From positions 1-41,142 of the forward strand of contig CANMKK010000036.1 in the NCBI GenBank assembly GCA_947498455.1: a stretch of DNA of 41,142 nt, read 5' to 3'. This DNA is from an uncultured Aquimarina sp. (lineage in GTDB: Bacteria > Bacteroidota > Bacteroidia > Flavobacteriales > Flavobacteriaceae). The translations under genes and the position numbers were made by a program. Of the stretch, positions 32,053-41,104 are shown piece after piece (position 1 is the stretch's first letter; each line of letters begins with the position of its first letter). The notes beneath the pieces are model-generated. The model was not told the origin of the DNA and made no database searches. It saw nothing but the letters and a program-made list of their open reading frames with translations.

Positions 32053-32655
32053 TTATTTGAAATCTAGTGTCAACTGTTCTGGTAATAATCTAAAACTTTT
32101 TCTATGATATTTAGTAATTCCATAGGTGCGGATAGCATCACGATGCTCAGCTGTAGGATACCCTTTGTTCTTTTTCCAGTTATACATAGGAAATTCTTCA
32201 TGAATCTTTTCCATAAAATCATCTCGATACGTTTTTGCAAGTACAGAAGCCGCTGCAATAGGTAAATACTTACCATCACCCTTAATAATACAAGTATGTG
32301 GGATATCTTGATAACTCTTAAATCGATTGCCATCTACCAATATATGTTCCGGTATGGGATCTAATTGTTCTATAGATCGTTGCATAGCTAATATAGAAGC
32401 ATTCAGTATGTTGATATTATCAATTTCTTCCATAAAAATATGTGTCACACCATACGCGATTGAACAGTCTTCTAGTAGAGGACGTAATGATTTTCGCTTT
32501 GCTTCACTAAGTTGTTTGGAGTCGTTAAGTATAGCATTACTAAAATCATCTGGTAATATGATTGCTGCTGCTGTTACAGGACCAGCCAGACATCCACGAC
32601 CAGCCTCATCGGTACCACATTCTACAAGATTGGGATGTAATTTTAATTCTAGCAT
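32053..32655 (-). CDS. rnhB: Ribonuclease HII
   Basis: RNase HII cuts RNA in RNA-DNA hybrids and single ribonucleotides in DNA. The 200-residue protein has motif ECGTDEAGRGCLAGPVTAAA with metal-binding Asp16 and Glu17, then the middle metal site HILVDGNRF, and VLAKTYRDDFMEKIHEEFPM with the terminal acidic residue. YNWKKNKGYPTAEHRDAIRT is typical of the C-terminal half. TATCTTCG on the minus strand at 32667-32660 may be its -7 box. It is divergent from the porin gene, with 90 bp between the starts. Confidence 0.96.
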   Translation of the reverse strand: MLELKLHPNLVECGTDEAGRGCLAGPVTAAAIILPDDFSNAILNDSKQLSEAKRKSLRPLLEDCSIAYGVTHIFMEEIDNINILNASILAMQRSIEQLDPIPEHILVDGNRFKSYQDIPHTCIIKGDGKYLPIAAASVLAKTYRDDFMEKIHEEFPMYNWKKNKGYPTAEHRDAIRTYGITKYHRKSFRLLPEQLTLDFK

Positions 32656-32694
32656 AATACGAAGATACTATATGAGTATAATACCAGAAAACTA

Positions 32695-32727
32695 TTTTAA
32701 AGAATCCATCAAAAAAGTATATTTTTG
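32695..32727 (+). promoter_or_regulatory. Possible promoter of the porin gene
   Basis: TTTT (32695-32698) is followed after 21 bp by TATTTTTG (32720-32727), matching TAnnTTTG. This predicts a transcript starting near 32734 with a very short leader before ATG 32746. Confidence 0.5.
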
Positions 32728-32745
32728 CCACAGTTCAGGATAGCA

Positions 32746-34788
32746 ATGAGAAAAAGCATAGTAGTAATAATTATATTTCTTATAAGTTCTCTGGCAGTAG
32801 CTCAAGAGAGACAAGATAGGAGACCTAGTGACCAAGGAGTTTTACAAGGCAAAGTGCCAAAAACGACCGACAGAGGAGCTGTAAAAAAGAAAGGAAGTGA
32901 TAGGCCGCCTATAACAGAATATAGAATAATTGATAATAGTAATGATACTACTTATGTAGATACTACTCTTAGCATCCAGAAAGATTATCGATTTAATTAT
33001 TTAAGAAGGGATGATTTTGGTTTACAACCCCTTAATAATGTTGCGCAAGCCTATAATAGCTTGATTAAGATAGAAGAAAGAAACCATTTGTTACCTCTTT
33101 TTGGAGCAAGAGCCCGGCATTTTAATTTTATGGAGGTAGAAGATATTAACTACTACAGTGTCGCTACACCATTAACAGAACTATATTTTAAAACTACATT
33201 TGAGCAAGGGCAGCAATTAGACGCTTTTCTAACAATAAATACATCCCCAAGACTTAATATGTCTATAGCGTATAAAGGAGTGCGATCCCTAGGGAAGTAT
33301 AAACATGCATTAACAAGTACGGGTAACTTTAGAGCAACAGCAAGTTATTTTACTAAAAATAACAGATATCATTTGAGAACTCACTTTGTGAGCCAGGATT
33401 TATTTAATGAAGAAAATGGAGGATTGTCTTTTACGATAGCAGAGGGAGAGGGTTCTTCAGGTATAGAGCAGTATTTATCCCTTGGTAATGCAGAAAGTAA
33501 CAGAAGAGATTTTGCAGAAAGAGCAGGGATTTCAGTTAATTTCGAAGATGCAGAAAGTATCCTTCGGGGAAAAAGATTTTATCTCGATCATTACTATAGT
33601 ATAATTAAAAAAGCTGATAGTAGCAGTAATAATTTAGCAATAGGGCATACACTTGATATTACAGATAAATCCTTTCAGTTTAATCAAGCTACAGCGGATA
33701 CTACTCATTTTGGGGCATCTTATGAAGCAACGGCATTGGCCAATAAAGTAGCATTAGAAGATTTTAGTAATCAGATATATCTCGATTTTGATAACCAATG
33801 GATTGGTAATGTAAGGATCAATGCAGGAATCTCGGATTATAACTACGGATACAATACCATATTGCAACTAGTGGATCAGGATACAGGAGCAGAAAGAAAT
33901 ATCACCAATAGGATCAAAGGCGATGTACAGTTCATTGGAGGTTCCTATAAGAAAAGATACAAAGGTTTTAAGATTTTTGCAGACGGAATGTCTATAGTCT
34001 CGGGAGATTTAGACGGTAATTATGTTAATGCAGGGGTAGGATATGATTTCAATAAAAAATATGGAGCGCAGCTAAGTATGCATGATAACTCCGTAGCACC
34101 AAACTATAATTTTCTATTACATCAGAGCGATTATATTGAGTATAACTGGCAAAATGATTTTAAGAATTTAGAAACTCGTAAAATCAAGCTGAATATCAAG
34201 GCACACGCACTAGCTAATATTGAAGGAAGTTATACCACCATTGATAATTATACCTATTTTACTAAAAATACAGATTCAATTACCACACCATTACAGTATG
34301 GAGAAAGCATTGAGTTATTAAAAATTAAACTATCCCAAAATCTTAAGTTTAAATGGTTAGGTATGGATAATACCATACAATATCAAAAAGTATCCTCTGG
34401 AGACCAAGTATATAAAGTGCCGGAGATAGTGACTAGAAATACGCTTTATTATCATGATCATTGGTTTAAGAGAGCTCTATATTTACAGACGGGAGTTACC
34501 TTTAAATATTACTCTGCTTATGCAGCAGATGGATATGATCCGATACTATCAGAGTTTTACGTACAGAGTGAATCAGAGCAAACTTTTTTTGAAGAAAACA
34601 AACACACCTTTGGAGGGTTTCCTCAGTTTGATATTTTCTTTAATGCCAAAATCAGACAAACACGGATTTATTTTAAAGTAGAGAATTTTGGCGAAGCCTT
34701 CCAGCAGAACAAAGAATTCTCAGCGCCAGGATATGCACCACGAGATGCTGTATTACGATTCGGACTCGTTTGGAATTTCTTCCTGTAG
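32746..34788 (+). CDS. Putative outer-membrane porin
   Basis: The 680-residue product starts with a signal peptide (RKSIVVIIIFLISSLAVAQ) and is otherwise rich in alternating amphipathic strands that fit an outer-membrane beta-barrel, ending in VLRFGLVWNFFL with a C-terminal Phe-Leu. The mix of YFKTTFEQGQQLDAFLTINT-like strands and the N-terminal RDDFGLQPLNNVAQAYNSLI resembles the putative porin family widespread in Bacteroidota. I place the start at ATG 32746; an upstream ATG at 32725 would add seven unlikely residues and lies inside the promoter. The neighbourhood with rnhB is common in Flavobacteriia. Confidence 0.82.
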   Translation: MRKSIVVIIIFLISSLAVAQERQDRRPSDQGVLQGKVPKTTDRGAVKKKGSDRPPITEYRIIDNSNDTTYVDTTLSIQKDYRFNYLRRDDFGLQPLNNVAQAYNSLIKIEERNHLLPLFGARARHFNFMEVEDINYYSVATPLTELYFKTTFEQGQQLDAFLTINTSPRLNMSIAYKGVRSLGKYKHALTSTGNFRATASYFTKNNRYHLRTHFVSQDLFNEENGGLSFTIAEGEGSSGIEQYLSLGNAESNRRDFAERAGISVNFEDAESILRGKRFYLDHYYSIIKKADSSSNNLAIGHTLDITDKSFQFNQATADTTHFGASYEATALANKVALEDFSNQIYLDFDNQWIGNVRINAGISDYNYGYNTILQLVDQDTGAERNITNRIKGDVQFIGGSYKKRYKGFKIFADGMSIVSGDLDGNYVNAGVGYDFNKKYGAQLSMHDNSVAPNYNFLLHQSDYIEYNWQNDFKNLETRKIKLNIKAHALANIEGSYTTIDNYTYFTKNTDSITTPLQYGESIELLKIKLSQNLKFKWLGMDNTIQYQKVSSGDQVYKVPEIVTRNTLYYHDHWFKRALYLQTGVTFKYYSAYAADGYDPILSEFYVQSESEQTFFEENKHTFGGFPQFDIFFNAKIRQTRIYFKVENFGEAFQQNKEFSAPGYAPRDAVLRFGLVWNFFL

Positions 34789-34889
34789 ATTTAGTAGATG
34801 AGTACGAAGTATTGAGTAATGGAGTACAAGTTTTTAGTACTTTAAAAGACTCATCCCTCACAGCACGGCACCCTAATCACCTTTTTTAT

Positions 34890-35013
34890 GGCGTTTCCTT
34901 CCATTTCATTACAGGTCGGGCTATACGCTATATCTTTTTTCTATATTCCATACACTGATATACTCGAAGTGTATGGAATATAGAAAAAAGGATGCCGCTC
35001 CTATCCCTAACGC
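34890..35013 (+). ncRNA. Structured intergenic repeat element, possible ncRNA
   Basis: The element is bracketed by GGCGTTT (34890) and AACGC (35009-35013), which pair. Inside, CGGGCTATACGC precedes a perfect 23-bp stem (34934-34956 with 34968-34990; arms CTTTTTTCTATATTCCATAC and its complement) with an 11-base loop, then GGATGCCGCTCCTATCCCTAACGC follows. The outer parts (TCGGGCTAT...CGCT / GCCGCTCCTATCCCT) resemble a dispersed sequence I remember from many flavobacterial genomes, where the central arm varies but the outer parts are conserved. No ORF here is convincing. Confidence 0.5.
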
Positions 35014-35358
35014 ATTTGTAGTATAAAGCAAATGAGAATATAGTATGCGAGTAATGAGAGGTAGCTTTGAATGATAGGGTCTATTCTAATACCGGACAAC
35101 CCAACATCTAATATCAACACCTTTATGGTATGCCAATATGGTACAATATTTTAGTGACTTAAGTACTGGATAAAAAATGCAGACGAACTTGCAGTAGCCA
35201 AGTTTGATTAGTGTTGTAGCCAGTGTGAATAAAGACGTGTTCTACGCGATGTCAATATATATTAGGGGATATTTCCGTATTTATAACCATTAGGGATCAG
35301 TAAGAATATACAAGTATTCCCTGTAGTTTTAACTAAACTTTTAAAACATATTTACAAA
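35014..35358. other. Intergenic region with nothing recognised
   Basis: No start-to-stop frame of convincing composition is seen in 35014-35358. Two partly matching hexamers around 35280-35330 (TAGGGATCAG and ATTCCCTGT) could be an imperfect inverted repeat near the promoter of the gene at 35359, but this is weak. No LytTR-type repeats are found. Confidence 0.35.
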
Positions 35359-36057
35359 ATGAAAAGAATTACATTTTTAACAATTACATCTTTATTAATG
35401 GCCGTATGTTCCTTTGCTCAAGATGGATTTTGGAAAAAAAACGCAACAGCTCCTACCAATTTTATGTATAATGATAATGGAGGTACGCTAGGCATAGGAG
35501 ATACAGAAGCAATAGAAGCATACTCTTGGGGTTTTTACCAATTGGCAATAGGAGGAAATACACTACACGCCGGAGGTAAGTTTGAATCTTATGGACTCAA
35601 CTCTAATAATACATTAAATACTAATTCTAGATTCGTAGTGGAACATGGGAATGACTTTACACGAATCGGAAGTGGAAGAATTCATTTATTTTACTCTCAG
35701 GTTTCTATTGGAGGACACATGAATGAACCTTCTGAATACCTGTTAACGGTGAATGGAAAAATGAGAGCCAAAGAATTGCGATTAGAAGCTAATGAATGGC
35801 CAGATTATGTATTTAGTAATTCATATAAAATAGCTCCATTATATGAGGTGGAGACTTATATTAATGAAAATAAACATTTGCCAGGAGTTCCAGCAGCATC
35901 CATAATAGAAAAAGAAGGATTAGATGTATCTGATATGGTTAAGATACAAATGGAAAAAATAGAAGAATTGACCTTATATCTAATAGAACTTAAAAAAGAA
36001 AATGATGCTCTTAAATCCAAGGTAAATATCTTGATGTCTCAACTAAACAAAGACTAA
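35359..36057 (+). CDS. Tail-fibre-like secreted protein with C-terminal coiled coil
   Basis: The 232-residue product starts with a signal peptide (ITFLTITSLLMAVCSFAQ). The middle is beta-rich with LTVNGKMRAKELRLEANEWP DYVF-type sequence: this VNGK-x-R-A-K-E-x-x-x-x-x-x-WPDYVF block, then YKIAPLYEVETYINENKHLP GVPAA, is a common C-terminal module of Bacteroidota proteins annotated as tail-fibre or endosialidase-chaperone-like. Residues about 195-232 (MEKIEELTLYLIELKKENDA) form a coiled coil for trimerisation. The N-terminal half is short compared with long family members. Only 2 bp separate it from the next gene, so the two are co-transcribed. Confidence 0.75.
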   Translation: MKRITFLTITSLLMAVCSFAQDGFWKKNATAPTNFMYNDNGGTLGIGDTEAIEAYSWGFYQLAIGGNTLHAGGKFESYGLNSNNTLNTNSRFVVEHGNDFTRIGSGRIHLFYSQVSIGGHMNEPSEYLLTVNGKMRAKELRLEANEWPDYVFSNSYKIAPLYEVETYINENKHLPGVPAASIIEKEGLDVSDMVKIQMEKIEELTLYLIELKKENDALKSKVNILMSQLNKD

Positions 36058-36059
36058 TT

Positions 36060-36713
36060 ATGAGACTAATAGTATTGATAATTTTTGGAATTCTGTTTTC
36101 GACAAATGTAAAAGCCCAATGTAAACCAGTTTCGGTTTCCTGTAATTATCAGGGATGTGGGGCAGATATAAGATACTTGGATTTGGATTACCTGCCAGCA
36201 CATACCATTGGTTATGATTACAATTTACAAACTGTAGCAAGATCAGAACCTTTAATAAGTGTTATATCTAAGGAAGGTAGTCCAGCTTATGGTATCAGAA
36301 AAGTGGTAAGTGCACAATTTATAAATCTAATCGAGGGAGATTTTGTGCCTCCGATAGGAGATCATCCTGAGTATAAGAATGTATTGGATTTTGCTATTGG
36401 AGATTGCTATGAATCAGGAGTATCCATAAGAAAAGATGGGCTTAAAAAAGCAATAATTAGGAATGAATCTAAACGTATAAAAAACCGAATATACCCTAAT
36501 CCAATAGTAGATGGAGTATTTAGAATTAATACCTCAGATGATGTGATTAAAATTGAAGTGTATAATATTTTAGGAAATCTAATAAGATCAATTACTCCAA
36601 TAAACCAAGAAACAGTTAGAGTGGATATGGGAGAAGAAAGTAATGGGATGTATATGGTTAAAATTAGTACGAAATCTATAACAGAAACATCAAAAATTAT
36701 GATTAGTAGATAA
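36060..36713 (+). CDS. Secreted protein with T9SS C-terminal sorting domain
   Basis: The 217-residue product has a signal peptide (RLIVLIIFGILFSTNVKAQ) and a short Cys-containing N-terminal region (CKPVSVSCNYQGCGADIRYL, four Cys within the first 20 mature residues). From about residue 138 (RIKNRIYPNPIVDGVFRIN) it has a type A T9SS sorting domain (IEVYNILGNLIRSITP, YMVKISTKSITETSKIMIS). It should be exported by T9SS and processed at the surface. The middle domain has no match I recognise. It follows the tail-fibre-like gene by 2 bp, suggesting the two products work together at the surface. Confidence 0.83.
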   Translation: MRLIVLIIFGILFSTNVKAQCKPVSVSCNYQGCGADIRYLDLDYLPAHTIGYDYNLQTVARSEPLISVISKEGSPAYGIRKVVSAQFINLIEGDFVPPIGDHPEYKNVLDFAIGDCYESGVSIRKDGLKKAIIRNESKRIKNRIYPNPIVDGVFRINTSDDVIKIEVYNILGNLIRSITPINQETVRVDMGEESNGMYMVKISTKSITETSKIMISR

Positions 36714-36782
36714 ACTTCATGTAACTGAAACAATAAACAAAATTAGTTTATTGATGAAACCATTAGAGCTTAGGCTATAAAA

Positions 36783-36812
36783 ATACCACCGTCACGGACG
36801 GTGGTATTTTTT
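36783..36812 (+). terminator. Terminator after the T9SS gene
   Basis: ATACCACCGT / ACGGTGGTAT stem with a CACGG-type loop and a run of six T. Confidence 0.9.
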
Positions 36813-36842
36813 ATTTAGAAAAACGATACTAAAGAAAGAGTG

Positions 36843-37005
36843 ATACGATTTACGGATGAGAATTTCGTAAAAATAATTACAAAGATTTTTCGCTAGATTG
36901 ATGAATCAAATTAAAGAATAGCCATAGCTATTGTTTAATTTTATGAAGAAAGTATAGTAGAAAAAGAATGTGATTAGATGCGAAATTTTTATTCGTAAAT
37001 CGTAT
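36843..37005. repeat. MITE-like inverted-repeat element, family R1, copy 2
   Basis: A 163-bp element with ends ATACGATTTACGGATGAGAA and, inverted, ATACGATTTACGAATAAAAA. The internal hairpin GAATAGCCATAGCTATT is shared with the copy at 18045-18206, of the same length. It sits between a terminator and an unrelated gene. Confidence 0.75.
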
Positions 37006-37093
37006 GATAATAAAATAATGTTAAGAAAAGTGCAAATAAGCTGAGATTTTGTAGTTTCCAAAGGAATTAATCATCAGCAAACGAAATCAAAAA

Positions 37094-37660
37094 ATGAGAT
37101 TACGAGAATTAAATACTGCATTACTATTAATAGATATCCAAAAAGGATTCGATGAAGAAGAGTATTGGGGTGGAAATAGAAATAATAAAGATGCAGAAGA
37201 AAAGTCATCAAGATTATTACATACATGGAGAGAGTTAAACCTACCCGTTTTCCATGTAGTTCATAGTTCTCAGAATCCAATCTCTAAATTACACGAATCA
37301 CATCCTGGATTCGAAATAAAAGATGAGGTAAAACCTATCAAGGGAGAACCAGTAATAAAAAAAGATGTGAATAGCGCTTTTATAGGAACAGATCTAAAAG
37401 AAAGATTGGATGCACAAGAGATAAAAAAACTGGTAATAGTAGGATTGACTACCAATCATTGTATTTCTACTACCACCAGAATGGCAGGAAACTTAGGTTT
37501 TGATACAGTATTGATATCAGATGCAACTGCTACATTTGATAGAATAGGGGTGAATGGAGAGAAGTTTTCTTCAGAAATCATACATCAAACAACTTTGGCA
37601 AGTCTTAATGAAGAATTTGCAGCAGTAATATCCACCAAAGAACTACTTGAAATAGTATAA
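37094..37660 (+). CDS. Isochorismatase-family cysteine hydrolase
   Basis: The 188-residue product has the catalytic triad expected for the family: Asp14 in LLLIDIQKGF, Lys89/90 in EPVIKKDVNSAF and nucleophile Cys123 in GLTTNHCISTTTRMAGNLGF. The IVGLTTNHCI block is the family signature. Members hydrolyse amide bonds in nicotinamide, N-carbamoylsarcosine or similar small molecules; substrate cannot be read from sequence. It lies directly before the GNAT gene (stop 37660, start 37661), so the pair is co-transcribed and may act on the same class of small amine substrate. Confidence 0.9.
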   Translation: MRLRELNTALLLIDIQKGFDEEEYWGGNRNNKDAEEKSSRLLHTWRELNLPVFHVVHSSQNPISKLHESHPGFEIKDEVKPIKGEPVIKKDVNSAFIGTDLKERLDAQEIKKLVIVGLTTNHCISTTTRMAGNLGFDTVLISDATATFDRIGVNGEKFSSEIIHQTTLASLNEEFAAVISTKELLEIV

Positions 37661-38089
37661 ATGAGTGAATTTGTAATAAAACCTTGTAAAAAAGAAAGTG
37701 TAAAGAAAATTGTCGATGGAATTAATGACTATAATCTGGATAAAGTACCAGCATTATCTAATCTTTGGACGTCATTAGAATATGTTGCACAAGATAAAAA
37801 TGGAATAGAAATAGGAGGAATATTAGCAGGAATAGGATATTGGAATGGGTTAGAGATAAAGATTCTTTGGGTCAAAGAAGAGTTTAGGAAAAAAGGAATA
37901 GGAACATTATTATTAGAACATGTAGAAACAATAGCCAAAGAAAAAGGAGTAACTGTTGCTATGCTGGACACGTTTGACTTTCAAGCAGAAGATTTTTATT
38001 TAAAAAACGGGTATACACCCATTGGCGAAATTAAAAATTTTCCAGAAGGACATAGAAGAATATATCTTTCTAAAAGGTTAACCAAATAA
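37661..38089 (+). CDS. GNAT family N-acetyltransferase
   Basis: The 142-residue product fits the GNAT fold: motif A VKEEFRKKGIGTLLLEHVET contains the acetyl-CoA pyrophosphate loop RKKGIG (residues about 79-84), and the C-terminal strand YLKNGYTPIGEIKNFPEGHR is motif B-like. Length is normal for a single-domain member. The substrate is unknown; single GNATs next to amidases often handle small amines, which is inference. Translationally adjacent to the isochorismatase-like gene. Confidence 0.88.
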   Translation: MSEFVIKPCKKESVKKIVDGINDYNLDKVPALSNLWTSLEYVAQDKNGIEIGGILAGIGYWNGLEIKILWVKEEFRKKGIGTLLLEHVETIAKEKGVTVAMLDTFDFQAEDFYLKNGYTPIGEIKNFPEGHRRIYLSKRLTK

Positions 38090-38520
38090 GAATAAATCTG
38101 TAGTACAATTTTAATGATAAGTCTTTATAAATAGGAATAGAGAAATCCAATGCAGAGGTAATAAGTTTAAAAATTGTAATAAGAACTAAGGATTTTTGAA
38201 GCTTCCAAAAAGTTTCATTCAGAGGAGCTTAATTCAGAAGTATAATGAGGGTGGTGGTTCTAGAAACGTAAAACTTAGGTTGAGTCAGAACCAAGCAATG
38301 CTTTTTTAGAAATATCAGAAATAGAAAAACATTCATTATTATTATCAAAAGTCTTTTAGTAAAAGTGTTGGTAATGATTTGCTAGACAAGAAGTTGCGAT
38401 CTCCTAAGTATAGAGAAATGGACGACACGTTTAGAAGGTGAGTAGGATTTCAGAGACCCGTTCTTGGGTTTTGAGGTTGGTATTGCCTAATATTTAAAGA
38501 GACCTGATGGATTGCAAATA
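38090..38520. other. Long intergenic region, possible gene remnant
   Basis: No convincing gene is seen in 38090-38520. One short frame reads VESEPSNAFLEISEIEKHSL and a few more residues and is bounded by stops; its composition is protein-like and could be a decayed gene. No terminator is obvious after the GNAT gene. Confidence 0.3.
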
Positions 38521-38589
38521 ATACCAGTTGTTGTTTGAATTTACTGGAAAAGAATATTTTATTACGGTAAATTCAAATGATAATGGTAT
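38521..38589. repeat. Short R2-family hairpin element
   Basis: ATACCAGTTGTTGTTTGAAT pairs imperfectly with the inverted end GGTAAATTCAAATGATAATGGTAT, leaving a centre of about 20 bp. Its arms match the R2 element at 17864. The whole acts as one long hairpin upstream of the oxidoreductase gene. Confidence 0.7.
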
Positions 38590-38636
38590 AATTATTTACG
38601 AAGAAAAAGTGAAATAAAAGTATGGACACTAAGTTG

Positions 38637-38644
38637 TATCTTTG
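38637..38644 (+). promoter_or_regulatory. -7 box of the oxidoreductase gene
   Basis: TATCTTTG matches TAnnTTTG exactly, 37 bp before ATG 38682. No clear TTG is seen at the -33 position (about 38613-38617), so an activator may be needed. Confidence 0.5.
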
Positions 38645-38681
38645 AGTATCTAGCACTTTTAAGAACTCAATACAAGAAACA

Positions 38682-40982
38682 ATGAGTAATTCCAAAAAAC
38701 GAAATATTTCCATTTTAGGTACAGATAAATTCACTGGGATTACAATAAAGGAACCTGCAGAATATGCAGCAGGCCTTCCAGCTGTAAAAGTAGCATTAGA
38801 ACACTCTTTTAAAGAAATGGGAGTGGTAAAATCATTAAGTGTACTTTCCAAAATGAATCAAAAGGAAGGATTTGATTGCCCGGGTTGTGCTTGGCCAGAT
38901 CCCGAAAAACCATCTAAGCTAGGAGAGTATTGTGAAAATGGAGCAAAAGCAATTGCAGAAGAAGCCACGAATAAAAGAGTAAATAGAGACTTTTTTTCAA
39001 AATACTCAGTCGAAGAACTCTCACAGTGGTCAGACTACCATATTGGAAAAAGTGGAAGATTGATCGAACCAATGGTGCTAAGACCCAATAGTATTCATTA
39101 TGAACCAATTTCATGGGAGGAAGCGTATGAATTAGTAGCAAAAAAGCTAAAGGATTTAAATACTCCGGATGAAGGAGTGTTTTATACATCAGGTCGATCA
39201 AGTAATGAAGCAGCTTTTTTATATGGTTTGTTTGTAAGAGCTTTTGGTACTAATAATATGCCCGATTGTTCTAATATGTGCCATGAATCAAGTGGAGTAG
39301 CCTTAGTAGAAACACTAGGGATTGGCAAAGGTTCTGTGAAATTAGAAGATTTTGATCAAGCAGAAATAGTGATCGTAATGGGGCAAAACCCTGGGACAAA
39401 CCATCCAAGGATGTTATCCGCATTACAAAAATGCAAAGAGAATGGAGGCAAAATAATAAGTATAAATCCGTTAGAAGAAGCTGGATTGATTAGGTTTAAA
39501 AACCCTCAGGAAATAAAAGGGGTAGTTGGATCGGGAACAGCATTGACAGATATTCATTTACAAGTAAAGATAAATCAAGACATACCCTTACTTAAGGTAA
39601 TACTTAAGAAACTAATAAAATTAGATGCAGAAAATAGTGGTATTGTCGATCTTGAGTTTATTGAAAAATATACATATGGTTATCAGAATTTTTTAAAGAA
39701 ACTTGATCAGTATTCAGAAGATGAGCTTATCAGAGCGTGTGGAGTAGATGAAAAGAGTATCGATCAAGCAGTTGAGATATTGGCAAAAAAAGAAAAGATA
39801 ATTATTTGTTGGGCAATGGGGCTGACACAACATAAAAATGGTGTTGAAAATATAAAAGAATGTGTCAACCTTCTATTACTTAAAGGAAGTCTAGGGAAAC
39901 CCGGAGCAGGAACCTGTCCGGTGAGGGGGCATAGCAATGTTCAGGGAGATAGAACAGTTGGAATAATGCATCATGTTTCCAAAGAATTAAATGAAGCAAT
40001 TCAAAAAACTTTTGGATTTACTCCCCCCGAGAAAGAAGGACTAGATACTGTCCATGCAATACAAGCGATGCATGAGGGAAAGGCAAAAGTCTTTGTTGCA
40101 TTAGGAGGAAACTTTTTATCAGCAGCATCAGATACGAAATATACAGCAGAAGCGCTTCAGAACTGTGAACTTACAGTAAATATTAGTACCAAGTTAAATA
40201 GGACACACTTAGTTACAGGTAAGACAGGATTGATATTACCTACTTTAGGACGCTCAGAATTGGATAAGAAAGATGGTAAAACCAGGTTTTTTACTGTAGA
40301 GAATAGTATGGGTAAAGTTCATAGGTCTAAAGGAATGCTAAAGCCAGCATCAGATAGTTTAAGAAGCGAACCAGAAATTATTGGAGGAATAGCAAGTGCC
40401 TATTTTGGAAATAACCATTCAGTGGCATGGAAAAATCTGGGTGCGGACTATGATTCAATAAGAGAAAAAATAGAGCAAGTGATAAAAGGTTTTGATAAGG
40501 TAAGTAATAAATCCAAAGGTTCTGGGTTTTACCTTCCTAATAATGTAAGAGAATTGGACTTTAGAAAACTACCCAAAGGTAAAGCACAATTTAGCTGCTG
40601 TGATTTACCAGAACATAATTTAAAAGAAAACGAACTACTATTAATGACCATACGATCCCATGATCAATTTAATACGACAATTTATGGTCTTGATGATCGA
40701 TATAGAGGAGTGTATAATGAAAGAAGGGTAGTACTCATGAATTCTAAGGACATTATTAAACTAGGTCTGCAAAAACTAGATGTCATTAATATGATTAGTT
40801 CATATGACGGAGAAAAGAGAGTAGCTTCTAATTTTTTAGTAATACCTTATAATATACCAGAACAAAATATAGCATCTTATTTTCCCGAAGCAAATGTATT
40901 AATACCTTATAATAAGTATGCAGATAAGAGTCATACACCAATTAGTAAGTCTGTAATAGTGATAATAGAAAAAGCAAAATGA
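38682..40982 (+). CDS. FdhF/YdeP-family molybdopterin oxidoreductase
   Basis: The 766-residue product belongs to the FdhF/YdeP branch of Mo-bis-MGD oxidoreductases, related to formate dehydrogenase H. Visible parts are the N-terminal Cys pair GFDCPGCAWPDPEKPSKLG (Cys66, Cys69) with Cys84 in EYCENGAKA as a possible further Fe-S ligand, the Mo-cofactor domain with GVFYTSGRSSNEAAFLYGLF and NPGTNHPRMLSALQKCKENG, and the C-terminal cofactor domain (IRSHDQFNTTIYGLDDRYRG). In DCSNMCHESSG the residue aligned with Sec140 of E. coli FdhH (DCUARVCHGPS) is Ser197, so the Mo ligand would be Ser, not Cys or Sec. In the family this is expected for YdeP-like members, but it argues against canonical formate oxidation. 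The mod operon in this window would supply its molybdenum. The role in acid resistance known for E. coli YdeP is not proven here. Confidence 0.88.
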   Translation: MSNSKKRNISILGTDKFTGITIKEPAEYAAGLPAVKVALEHSFKEMGVVKSLSVLSKMNQKEGFDCPGCAWPDPEKPSKLGEYCENGAKAIAEEATNKRVNRDFFSKYSVEELSQWSDYHIGKSGRLIEPMVLRPNSIHYEPISWEEAYELVAKKLKDLNTPDEGVFYTSGRSSNEAAFLYGLFVRAFGTNNMPDCSNMCHESSGVALVETLGIGKGSVKLEDFDQAEIVIVMGQNPGTNHPRMLSALQKCKENGGKIISINPLEEAGLIRFKNPQEIKGVVGSGTALTDIHLQVKINQDIPLLKVILKKLIKLDAENSGIVDLEFIEKYTYGYQNFLKKLDQYSEDELIRACGVDEKSIDQAVEILAKKEKIIICWAMGLTQHKNGVENIKECVNLLLLKGSLGKPGAGTCPVRGHSNVQGDRTVGIMHHVSKELNEAIQKTFGFTPPEKEGLDTVHAIQAMHEGKAKVFVALGGNFLSAASDTKYTAEALQNCELTVNISTKLNRTHLVTGKTGLILPTLGRSELDKKDGKTRFFTVENSMGKVHRSKGMLKPASDSLRSEPEIIGGIASAYFGNNHSVAWKNLGADYDSIREKIEQVIKGFDKVSNKSKGSGFYLPNNVRELDFRKLPKGKAQFSCCDLPEHNLKENELLLMTIRSHDQFNTTIYGLDDRYRGVYNERRVVLMNSKDIIKLGLQKLDVINMISSYDGEKRVASNFLVIPYNIPEQNIASYFPEANVLIPYNKYADKSHTPISKSVIVIIEKAK

Positions 40983-41071
40983 CCATGAAAAATAGTTTAA
41001 TCATTTTTTTTATTTAGAAACCTTATGTTTTCAAGGTGTTATGAGAATATTAAAAAAAACTTAATTTTTTT

Positions 41072-41104
41072 TCTTGTCAGAAGTATAAAAGGTTGTATGT
41101 TTGC
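41072..41104 (+). promoter_or_regulatory. Strong consensus promoter at the right edge
   Basis: TTG (41074-41076, in TTCTTGTC) is followed after 19 bp by TATGTTTG (41096-41103), an almost perfect Bacteroidota sigma-A promoter preceded by an A/T tract. The gene it drives starts beyond the window; promoters this strong often serve stable RNA genes, but nothing here shows that. Confidence 0.75.

Noticed and set aside
34770..34958. 62-codon open frame crossing the structured element
   Set aside because: It overlaps the porin end and one arm of the hairpin, with no protein-like composition.
38090..38520. Candidate small gene after the GNAT gene
   Set aside because: The only protein-like frame (VESEPSNAFLEISE...) is about 24 codons, lacks a start, and is bounded by stops.
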